DNA from: Acanthaster planci
Lineage: Eukaryota > Echinodermata > Asteroidea > Valvatida > Acanthasteridae
Assembly: GCF_001949145.1 (NCBI RefSeq)
Contig: NW_019091422.1
Span: forward strand, 581,670-645,669
DNA: 64,000 nucleotides
Direction: 5' to 3'
In this document: positions 44,211 to 54,630 of the stretch, in pieces
How positions within the stretch are numbered: the stretch's first letter is position 1
How the letters are laid out: every line of letters begins with the position of its first letter
Notes under the pieces: model-generated
What the model saw: the letters and a program-made list of their open reading frames with translations, nothing else
Database searches by the model: none
What the model was told of the DNA's origin: nothing
Translations under genes and position numbers: made by a program

Positions 44211-46669
44211 ATGGCTGGTCACACAGCTTTAACACGTACTGATGCAGGTAAGACCAATCACTTGCTTCTCATTTTCTGCACAAATATTGTAAATACTGCT
44301 TTCATGGAGAACCTGGCCAAAAGAAAGAATATTAGGCAAACGATACAATTGTAGCAAGCTGCAACTCAGTGTTCCTTTATACAAAAGGCCACCGACTTAG
44401 CAACTGGCGCGCAGCAAAAACAGCCGCTTTGGTGTTGATTTCTTGACACCGATTGATATCCAAGTTTGCAGGATATTGAGTTTTGTGCAGCCAATGTAAC
44501 GTTTCACCTGCAAGGCCAATAGTTTGAGTTTCAAATAATCTGGGCTCAGTTTTTATAGCTGAGCTGTCCAGATTGCATTTATGTTGTTCATTAATGAATG
44601 GACGACCACAGTACTGTCATGACATTTGAATCAGTGACATCACAGATCTTAACCGCTGCAAAATCGTAACGCAAAGATCAGCCTCCCTTAAAAGCATGGA
44701 CATGCTGACAAGGTGTTAATTTCTGACAGAGCCGATTCAGAATCGCTGTTTGAAACACAGGAATATCTCGACGCTGGCTTATGATCCACATAAACCTTTG
44801 TGAGCACAGACATCACGCGACCCTGTTGCGACCTGTCGCAGACAACAGACAGACCCCTATCATCTATCATTGTCACAAAGCTTTCGGGGTTTTTTTTTCA
44901 TAGTTTCCGCGACAACATGTTTTGCTTTCTGTCCAGAAACAACAACCAAAGCTTTAAGAATCAACCTTCTGTTATGGAACAGACAACAAAACGGCGCTTT
45001 CCAGCGACACAAAAGATGTAACTTTTGGCACAATATTCTGTAAGCAACGCACTCACTGTCTGGAAGACCGTGGACACTTTTCAATTAAGCGTTTTCTGAA
45101 AGGACTCACTTGTCAGAGTACAGTGCGCTGTCAGCCAAAAAAAGCTATGCCTTCTCATTTTGTATTCATAAGGGGCTACACGTAAAATTGTAAACTTGCC
45201 GCGTAGATGGTTGAAATACCACATATTGACAGACACCTTTTTTGGTGAAAGGGGATTCTTAGGAAAAACATTGCGTTTCGAACAGGTTGCTCCAATCACT
45301 GGCAAGGTCAGATCCAGAACCAACATGTTCAGGGGCAAAACTTGTTTTCGGGGGGTCGGGGGGGGGGAATCTCTGGATTCTGTCATGTATCCTTCTGTGG
45401 AATTTCTGAGGGATTTTGACACATTTTGGGGTCTCTCCTACTCGCTTTATGAAGGAAAGGGAAGGAACTATACCAACAAACTCGTCTCCTTTCTCCTCAT
45501 TATAATGATTATTTGTTTCTGTCTAATGTTTGTCTCCTTTTAAGAGAAAGACGATCAGCTTTTGATCATAGTAAGCAGGAAAGCACGAATTAAACTACAC
45601 GGTTAAATAAATAACGAAAATTGGCAAATACAGAAAATTATTTTGGCCGAAAATTTTTAATCTGTAATGGCGAGCGGGCAAGAAGACAGACAGGAAGGTC
45701 GGCGGGCATGCACGAAAAAAACTAACACAAACCATGCACTCTCATGTCTTTGTTTCTCTATCAACAGACACGTGTAAGTCTCCAATCAATTATTCAATGT
45801 CCTCCTTCCCCGCCCTCGACGTCATAACCCCACCCCCTGTCGAAGACACCAAGCCCGGTTGGCCGGAGTTCGCTCAGGACCTCCGCGTGGACCGTGTCAG
45901 ACGGCGCGCTCGCGCCGGCAAGACAAGCGTCGAGGCCGTCCTGCACCGGTGCGGGGAGTGCTCGTACGTCACCAAACGCCGGACCAACCTGGAACGGCAC
46001 CGGCAGGCCATGCACAGCCGCGACAAACAGCTGGAGTGCTGCGGCAGCCTCTTCAACAGCAAGTCGGAGCTGCGGAGGCACGTCCGCCACCAGCACGACA
46101 CCGGCTACGGCTGCCCACATTGCGGCCGCGTGTTCTGCCGCAAGGCGCTGCTCAAGCGGCACATGAGCGTCCACAACGGCGTCAAGGAATTCGCCTGCCG
46201 GATCTGCAGCTACGCAAGTAGCCATAAGAGCAACCTGGAGCGCCACCAGCGCATCCACGGCAAACACAATCCAGACTGCAAGACTAAGTCTAATGACAGT
46301 GCCGTCCTCAAGACCCGACAAGCGGTCCGCTCCTACGTCCGTGATCAAAAGGTGGACGAGTTCATGGCGCATCTGAACACCTTGTACCACAAGATAACTT
46401 GGGGAGCAACGACGGAGGACAAGCAGGAAGGCGCATCTTCGGCCATAAGTGTCTCTAACCTGAGCCCCAAACGAATGTTCGCAAACCCTTATAAATGTCT
46501 GCTGTGCAAGGAGAGATGGCAGAGCCAGGAGGCACTCAAGAAACACGAGAGGGCGTGCCACCCTGACCTGGAAGTCCGAGCACTGCTGTCTTTACCAATG
46601 GAACACGTGCTCCACCTGATAAGTCTGGCAGGTGTTAGAATTTCGCTGGCATCTTACGCATTGCAGTGA
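44211..46669 (+). CDS. C2H2 zinc-finger protein, 312 aa, two exons
   Basis: Probable nuclear DNA- or RNA-binding protein; no family assignment. Model join(44211..44247, 45768..46669): exon 1 encodes MAGHTALTRTDA and leaves phase 1, exon 2 continues DTCKSP. The frame also has an ATG at 45734 inside the intron, so a start without exon 1 is possible. Fingers: CGECSYVTKRRTNLERH (about 74-95), a degenerate one with adjacent cysteines (ECCGSLFNSKSELRRH), CPHCGRVFCRKALLKRH, CRICSYASSHKSNLERH, then an about 75-residue linker and a fifth finger CLLCKERWQSQEALKKH. The intron is 1.5 kb. GC content of exon 2 is much higher than the surroundings, producing long antisense shadows. It is convergent with the dehydrogenase gene. 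Confidence 0.82.
44248..45767. other. Intron of the zinc-finger gene
   Basis: 1.5 kb, donor gcag|gtaaga, acceptor ctatcaacag. AT-rich, with a 12-G run at about 45354-45367. No other feature recognised. Confidence 0.6.
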
Positions 46670-46931
46670 AGGCCACCAAGGCTCGTTCATACCACTGAGA
46701 CATAGTCGGGCCTTCATTCAACCTACTCACACTTGGCTTTAAAATGGCATGCAGAGCTACATCCTAGCGGCAGCTTTTGAGTCGACACTGAGAATTGACA
46801 AAGTCCGTGAAAGCACCCGACCTATACCTTTCAGATTTAGCATGCTTGGCAGCGGCGCCTTGGCGTTGGTGTACTGGACGTTTTCCTCAAAACAGCTTCC
46901 CTTTACTCTGAACTCAGAAAAAACTTCTTGT

Positions 46932-46937
46932 AATAAA
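46932..46937 (+). other. Polyadenylation signal of the zinc-finger gene
   Basis: Canonical AATAAA in TTGTAATAAAGATTTG, 263 nt after the stop codon. It is the first such signal downstream. Confidence 0.6.
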
Positions 46938-47650
46938 GATTTGAAGCATTTAAAACAAAATTATACTTTTTGACATAAAGCCCGATGATGGCATAATATC
47001 AATATATGGTTTATAATTTTACTGTATAAGTAAGTTTTGTTCTCTTCGATTTAATCTACGGTTTTCTCGGCTTGGGTTAAGATGCAATTATATCGTTTGC
47101 TTTGATGTAAATAGATTCGTGAGGAACAGTTGCAGGGTGAATTTTGTCGGCAATTTGTGCAAAAAGTTAAATTTCAAATTGCAGCATTCCTCAAAACTTG
47201 ATCTTTATCTTTCCTGTTTGATTGAACGTCCAATGTTTCCTTGGTGCGCAGCCTGAGGATCGTGCATTAATGCCAGACTTATGTGAGAAAGGTAAATCAA
47301 CAGACTCTCTATATGGGGATCACCATTATTTTCGAATATTCTTTACACTTGGCAGAGGGTTCTGGAATATTGCTGTGGCTTTAAGGGAAAAACAAGCAAG
47401 GAAAAAGAATTTAAAAGTCTCTTGTGTCCTAATAGACTCGTCTTCAGAATAAACTAGCTGTAAAATAATCGGTGTGCCATTAATTGTTGTTTTGAATTTT
47501 TCATTTTTGGTCAAACCGCAAGATTTTTTTTTTAGGAACTGCACTCAAAGTGGCAGTAGAGCCCTCAACCCTTATGATAAAGCCTGGATCATAGAATTCT
47601 ATCATTAATACTGATTAATGAGGACCCAAGTCTAAAAGATCCCATGAAGA

Positions 47651-50600
47651 TTAGTCTTGTTTTTCCCTACAAGCGGCCGGTTTTGGGTACAAGGTGTCCT
47701 GCTTATAAAATGTGCCGTCTGTCAACCACGACGGCAAGAGGATGAACTTGTATACCGTGCAGTACGTGGAGAGCTCCCCGATGATGTAACGATGCTTAGG
47801 TCTGCGAGAGGCGACCGCGTCCAACATGGCGTCCAAGACAGGTGTGACGTCGTCCCAGCAATCCTCGCGCGCCTGGTGCAGTCGCGCCACGTAACCTTCA
47901 AAGTAGCCCCGCCCGTAGTCTCTTTGGACGTCGGCACTCGCACCGTCCCAAAGCGGGTTTGAGATGGCCAGTAGCGACTCACGGGAATGCAAGGCGATGT
48001 TGGTCAACTTCCCGTATTCGCCAGGTTCTATCAAAACGACCTGGTGATTGGAAGACAAGAATTTAGGCCGAGTTTTTTTTTTTATACCGTGCTCCCGAAA
48101 TGCGTTTTTCAAAAGATCCCACCGGGTAGGCCTATCGGAAAAGATTTTAACATTACACCTGTCAGCGCACGACAACGCCAGTCAGCTTACACCTTAGGGT
48201 AAGTTCGCCCAGTATTAAATTGCTTTTTAACAATGCGCATGCGCCATTCAGTTACACTTGAACGACCCTAGTCGGTCATTTAAAAATAATCTCACCGACG
48301 TTATTCACATTTCACTGTTGGCTGCGTACATAGTCGCTGAAATCTCGTACAATAAATAATTATTATATTCATGTGAATGGTTCCCTCTGTAATGATAAAC
48401 GAAATCGGCTATTGATAAGCAGCGACACGAACATACACCTAGGCCTATAAAGGATCGACTAGATAATCCAAACCATACATAATTCGAGCGGTGTCAATCG
48501 AACTATCGTCACTACAGTCGTCGCTCGAACTTAACCTTAGCCTATAATAATTATGAATCTTGCGCTGGACCAAGAGAGGGCGCATTTTTGAATTTTTTTT
48601 TTTTAGAAACGGAGGCTCCCTTGGTCGAAAATGAACTTCGCTGGTTCACGAACGACCACAAAATGCACGCGTTACGGTCGCATCGCTACCGACAAAACGA
48701 ACGCTCCCAACCTATATGGCTCTTTTCAACTAATGAGGAGGTGCTCCTGCTTGAGGCAGATAGCGCCCTCAGTTTCGGGGCTCCTGATATGAAAAATGTT
48801 ACCACGCACCTTAACACCCCATGGGTTCATCTCACGTCGCAGTGCATCGGTGAAGGATTCCACAGCGTATTTTGTCATGTGATAGCTGGAGACACAAGGC
48901 CCGGTCCACAGTCCGTTAACGCTGCTGACATTCACAAAACGACCTGTCAGGTTTTCAAAAGAAAGTTGGGGCTTCAATCTTTTTGGAAGACACCCGTAAT
49001 TTGACCGAAGAATGCAGGTCGGATGCGGTAACTGCGTGGGTGCGTGTGAACCATCCACGGCATCGCAAAAATGTGCTTCTGTTTCATTCAAAAAAAAATC
49101 AGCAAAACTGTCTTTACATCTTGAGGTGGTCTCACTTGCATTTGCAGTGTTTTGACCCATAAAATGTCTTTGGTCCTCTGAAATTCGTATGTGGACACTG
49201 TAATGAACAAAGGACAGTTAGGCGACCGTGAGGATGGCTCACGGCTGAATAAAAGCACGACGATGCGCCATCTAAATCGTGATATCACCTGGCCACACAG
49301 AGATTCATGCCTGTAGCTGCCTCCAATTGGCGGTTACATAAGCCTCATGCTAGGCTGCAAACCACAAAATCCCACAATTATTATTGACACGATGGGGTTT
49401 AAGTCTGTGTCATTCATTATCAGTGATACGCTTGATAGGGAAGCTCTTGATCTGATCACACGGTACCCTCGACTGCTTACCCTTTGCTTTGCGGATGAGT
49501 GGCAAAAAGGCCTGAGTAACTCGAATCATCCCGTACACATTGACCTCAGCTACCTCCTTGTACTGCTTGACGGGCGTCCACTCAACTGGACCCCAGCGCC
49601 ATATACCTGCATTGTTGACCACCGCAAATAGCTCTGACAAAATGAAGACAAAAGTCGAGAATTATGGCGGCTCTTTTACTACTGCCATTCTTACAACAGC
49701 TAGTTTTGACACACGACCATTGTTTTCCACCGCAACACTGTTGGATGAGGTATACTGACTTGAAAAAAATGCTTGTCAAGGCGTAAGCTCCTCCAGACGT
49801 CAACGGCTGTTTCATGTACATACATCGTTTCAGTGTGTTATTTGAGGATACAACTTACCTAAATGAAGGGATTTTTGGGTATGCATCAAGCTAACCCCAC
49901 AAATAGGGCTGTAGTGGCTCGCTTGTGGCGACAGATAAGAGACAGGCTGTAAAAGCGAGCCTCTACAGCCCTATTTGTGGGGTTAGCATCAAGCCTTTGC
50001 ATTGTAACTGTGTGTTCAGGTGAATAGAAGTTCCTACAGTGGACGACATATGTTTCTTCTTTTTTTTTAGTACTTTAGGCTATGAAACAAAATGGAATTT
50101 CTGACAACTGGCGAACCCTCGGAAAAGTTTATTCTTATTTTACGGAACTTAAGTGTGGGGATAAAAGTCAAATGAGAGATTCTCTTCGTGAGTAGAGGGC
50201 AAAAGCGATGCAAGGCCTTTGGGTGATGGGCGTACCGGAGCCTTGCCGCTGTAGGCCAGCCTTGACAGTGTCCCTCGCCGCTGCCACAGATTCACCGGAC
50301 GTGACGTCACAAGGGACGATGGTCAGCCTGCCCGAAGACTCCCTGACGAGCCTTTGGGCACCTGGGCCATCTGGAGAGAAGCAGAGATTGGGCGCAGTTA
50401 TCATAATAGTGTCAATTGTCTAAAAAGCCGCATATCAGCTGATTAGTTAATCAGTCAATCAGTGATCAACCGATCATCACTCAACCAGTTGAAGGATAAG
50501 ACGATCAACCAATCCACCTATCGATTGCATATCAATCGGTGAATCGATATAATAATCAGAAGTTGATGCGGTAGGTCCAACAGCAATCGGTAAATGAAGA

Positions 50601-50945
50601 GGCTAGCTACATCCACCAGACTCCTTTTAGTCAGTTATTTGTCAAATTTTGGTATATTCTCTCACCTGGAGTGTAGCAGCCGGCGTACACAGTGAAGCCG
50701 CAGCCATCCAGCCGCCTCGCCAGACCGTTGCCGAACCCCGTGTCGCACCCCGTGATAAACACTACCTTACCCTCGGGGTGGACGCGACCCCTGGGCATGA
50801 GCTTGCTGCCGATGTACAGCCCGGCCAGGGCAAGGACACCAGCGATGAATTTGGCAGCTACGCTGTCCTCGGCCCAATACACCGCCAAAGCCGCCAGAGA
50901 CAAGATCGTCCAGGCGTAGAAATGGGTATATTTATCAACAGCCAT
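47651..50945 (-). CDS. BDH1: Short-chain dehydrogenase/reductase, D-beta-hydroxybutyrate dehydrogenase (BDH1)-like, 363 aa
   Basis: NAD(P)-dependent SDR of the SDR9C group (BDH1, retinol and 17-beta-hydroxysteroid dehydrogenases). Model complement(join(47651..48040, 48810..48943, 49481..49633, 50236..50370, 50666..50945)) gives 364 codons with all phases consistent. The N terminus has hydrophobic stretches at about 12-24 and 32-46, then the cofactor motif TGCDTGFG (65-72), CDVTSG (D115), NNAG (145-148), VNVSSVNG (S196/S197) and the catalytic YHMTK (Y210, K214), followed by EPGEYG. YKEVAEVNVYGMIRVTQAFL and LPLIRKAKGR resemble human BDH1 more than retinol dehydrogenases, as does DYGRGYFEGYVARL. 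The N terminus looks like a membrane anchor rather than a mitochondrial presequence, so substrate and location remain open. Confidence 0.85.
49883..49994. mobile_element. 94-bp MITE with 9-bp target duplication in a BDH1-like intron
   Basis: The element 49892-49985 begins TAACCCCACAAATAGGGCTG and ends CAGCCCTATTTGTGGGGTTA, perfect inverted ends of over 20 bp. It is flanked by GCATCAAGC on both sides (49883-49891 and 49986-49994). The 8-9 bp duplication suggests a hAT-type transposase. The perfect arms and duplication indicate a recent insertion. Confidence 0.88.
50430..50560. repeat. Degenerate ATCAATC / GATCAACC short repeats
   Basis: Words such as AATCAGTCAATCAGTGATCAACCGATC, split by CAACCAGTTGAAGG, then GATCAACCAATCCACC and ATCAATCGGTGAATCG, form an irregular array in the first intron of the BDH1-like gene. 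The period is not constant. Confidence 0.45.
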
Positions 50946-53900
50946 TCTTGATCTCAGATGCCTTCCAAGGCCAACTCAAAATGTTGCTTTGCTCTTGCAA
51001 CTATTCCCAAGTGACAAAGTGCTGAGCATAACAAAGTAGTCAGTACCGGGGAATGATTATTGGTAAATGTATGCCAGCTACACGAAAATACCCCAAGCCC
51101 CCACCCCCCGACTTTGTTTGCTCAAGTTCGCGACCTTTACCCGAGGCCGATAATGAACGCCCCTAAGGACTTTTTTTTTCAAGTCGACTCTATTCCGACC
51201 CATGGAACTCCGTCTTATTCTTGGGCGCGAAATACAGGAGTGAATGCCAGCCAAATTCGAGTCTCGGAACACCGACGACGAATCCAAACAACATCCCAAG
51301 AAATGCAGGACAAGTTCCAGAAATGGCTCGGTAATCCTCAAGATCGACGCTGAAAAACAATCTAGGCACGGCCACAAATTGAGCAGGGAAATCGCGTGCT
51401 CCACAGCTGTTTATTACTCCATTGTACATGTACATTTTTCAAAACAATAGATCATTGTTCGTATTTGTCTTCGTTTATCACAGGTTCACTACTGCGGTTC
51501 CTTTTTATCCAACTGAAATTTATAGATCTGAATTACATTTTTTTTTAAATATCCGTGCGTTTTTTTCCTGTTACTATTATTAAGAATCATAAGAATATGC
51601 TATAAAACACCAGCTTCAACAATTAAGGCTTCCAATAAAATAACAACCAGTAGTTCGCGTTTTTTTTATACACAGAAATCACTGGTCCTTTTTTGCACTT
51701 CATAACCTGTGTGTTCCTTGTAATATAAATTACACAGCCAGTAACAGTTTTGGCTAACTAGGTTTTAAACTACGAAAGCTCGGTGCGACTTGAGGGCGCG
51801 GCTAGTCTTAATGATTACATTATGTTTCTGGCTACACTTGTATGACAATGACACATATACAACATTACTAACTTGCTGTGTTATTTCCATTTTGTTTAAA
51901 CTTATGTACAGAACCCAAATCAAAGGGTTTTTTCTTCTTTTTTTTTAGTTACGATAACAAACTTCGCTCAAAACAAAGTATTTATCTCTCTTAAATAAAT
52001 GCATATAAAAAATTTTGGTGTGATCAACTGAATGTTGCCATGGCAACCAACAGTTTCATTAAGATGCCAAATTGAGCAAAACTCTTCATGTACTTTCCCC
52101 AATGTACATAAACACAGCACAAAATGAAAAGGGAAAAAAATTGGAAATGATCTCTGAAGAAAATAATAACCAAACACAACCCTGCATAGATCATACAATA
52201 TTCACCATTTTGTATAACTGAACTCAATCGATCAAATCTAATTCATGATGTACCAGAAAATAAAGATTCTTCTGGAGATGGGTACGAGAAAATCCCACCA
52301 GCAGGGTAATGGTTTTTGCAGCCCGACATTTTCAAGGCCACCGGACTGCAGACCACAGACTTTCTCTAGACAGAGTAAAAATTAACCCACAGTTGTTACT
52401 GTTACAGTGGATTTCATCTGAATGTGACTCTAACACAGAAAGTTCTGGCAGACCAAGCAAACTTTCTCTATGCCTGTGTTCTGGGTAAGCAATGATAAGC
52501 AATGAGCATAACAATAGTATTAAATGACTAAAGGTGTTCTGAAACCTTGAAGAAGGATTATAATACATACGGTAACGAAAGAAAGTGTGCAGGGCAGAGA
52601 AAGTACGAAAAAGCTCCTGCAAAGAAGACTACCATGCAGACCAAAGTTTCGACATGAACCCAAGAAGTATTCTACCCATCAGCCTGCGTGCAGACTGAGC
52701 CAGTCTGGTCTTCCAACAGCACCCGCCAAAAGTGAAGCGTGTCCCCAGGTCATTCGGATGCACCTGCACGATCTGTCCTATCAACGCGGCCCTCTGTGGA
52801 CTTACGCGCGTGCTTTCTTCTCAAACGATTCTGCTGTTTTGAAACGCCCAACTCGCTCATCCGGCAAAAGGAGCGCAGCTGCGGATCTTTAAAGTTTCCT
52901 CAGACAGACAAGGGCCCTAAAACACGACAGACCAGCCTGCAGTAACTCACCCCTCCTCCCAAATACCCATGGCAACAACATAGAAGCCATGCTGTGGAAA
53001 TACACAGCGAGATCAGAACTCAAATGTATAGAGACTGCCAGTCACAAATAACTTCTACAGTCTGAAGAATTTCACCATCCAGAATTTCTCAATTTTGTGA
53101 CAGATTCTGCACATTCTTCGGATTGTCCAGACGAGAATTTTACAGAATAGAACTTCACCTGCAGAAACTTCTACCACTCAAGGGAAAAAAAGGGAAAACT
53201 CACTTCTGTGATATGCCCCAGAAGTTACCGCGCAGAAGTTACATATCGTTCAATAAGCCTTTTCTTTTCACTGGAACAGTGTTTAAAAATTGAATATCAA
53301 AATGACAATTATATCCCAGGCGAGCCCTTCAGCAAAGTACTGGAAAATTACCAAGTATTTCGAGCACACAAGACAAAAGTCAACGGACAAGAAACATGAA
53401 TAAGGACTTTGTCTGCCATGGCCAAAGTCATTCATCTTAAGTACAAAACATAACCAAACAAAAACTGAGAACACCTGACAAAGCGAATGGATTTGGACGT
53501 CTGTTTTCCCTGTTAAAGATAATGCTCCGTTTTTGCTCATAGTTTTTGCTCATAAATGGACCCTGGCAAGCGTCCGACACCTAAAATGCCACTGTGCCGT
53601 AGCATTCTAAGCTCCATTTAAAAAAATCCTGAATAATTCTGTCATCACATTCTGAGCACACAAAATATTTTTTTTTCATCCAAATGGTTAACAACCTACA
53701 AATCTGGCAAGTATGTCTTCACTAATGCCATGTTTGACACCGCCAAAAAATAAACACCTTATTAATGAAATTATTTTGGAATAAAACAAACAAGGAGCAA
53801 AGGACTGCTCATCTAATTTCAAGTATTCCACCAACAGGCATAAAAAAATACCTTTGCTGTATCAGAATCTCCAGACAGGCAAAAATGGACCAACTGGAAG

Positions 53901-54630
53901 GTGAAAACGAAGAGCGTTAATCTGAATTATGTACAACATTCCAAAGGTGTCGATATTCTTCAAAGTTCTTTGAAAGAAGGGACCTGGAGAACCTGTGTTC
54001 ACTGGGCCAAATGTAGCATTTCAAACTCTGCGATGACAAATCAATTTCCTGTTTTTGAGTGTCTTCGACATTTAGGCCGCTCTGACTGCCACAACTTGAT
54101 TTTAGCATTGCTATAATTCGCTGGAGTGGGCATTACACTAAAAACCCAGGCATTCAGTGAAAATTGAAAAAAAAAAGTGCACTTAAGTTTCTCACAAAGA
54201 TAGTTTTGTTTAGGTTTCAGATATATAAATATATTTGCACTACCCACAAACTGTTCACAATCACTCGTCACAGCTTTTTTTTTGTATTTTAAGTTTCTGC
54301 ATTCAAAATTTTTGGCATTTCTTACAAAAAAAACCAGTTACTTCTTGTTTGAATTTGCGTGCTGGGTGTAGTCTTACTTTTCATCTGGCTTCAAGTTTAC
54401 AACGAGCCATTTGTTTTGTTTTTGGTTGTTTTTTTTACCGGAGTTGCTCTATCAAACACAGTGATTTGATCTTGGTTCAGGGGTCTGATGAAAACGAAAG
54501 CAATGTCTAGGGCACTGGATTTTGCTGCTTAATGCTAATTAGTCAATTTTTCTGCCAGATCGGGAACTTCTGCGACCGTCGACAAAACCTGTGACGTCAC
54601 AGGGTCTTCCCAGGGAGCTCTCGGAGGGTC
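50946..54630. other. Region between the BDH1-like gene and the USP9X stop codon
   Basis: 3.7 kb. It holds the BDH1-like promoter and the USP9X 3' UTR. The nearest canonical minus-strand AATAAA (plus TTTATT at 51410-51415) is 3.2 kb past the stop, which would be a long 3' UTR as in vertebrate USP9X. AT-rich; none of the short ORFs resembles a protein. Confidence 0.45.

Noticed and set aside
45794-46561. 255-codon minus-strand ORF
   Set aside because: Exact antisense of the GC-rich zinc-finger exon; composition and position show it is a shadow.
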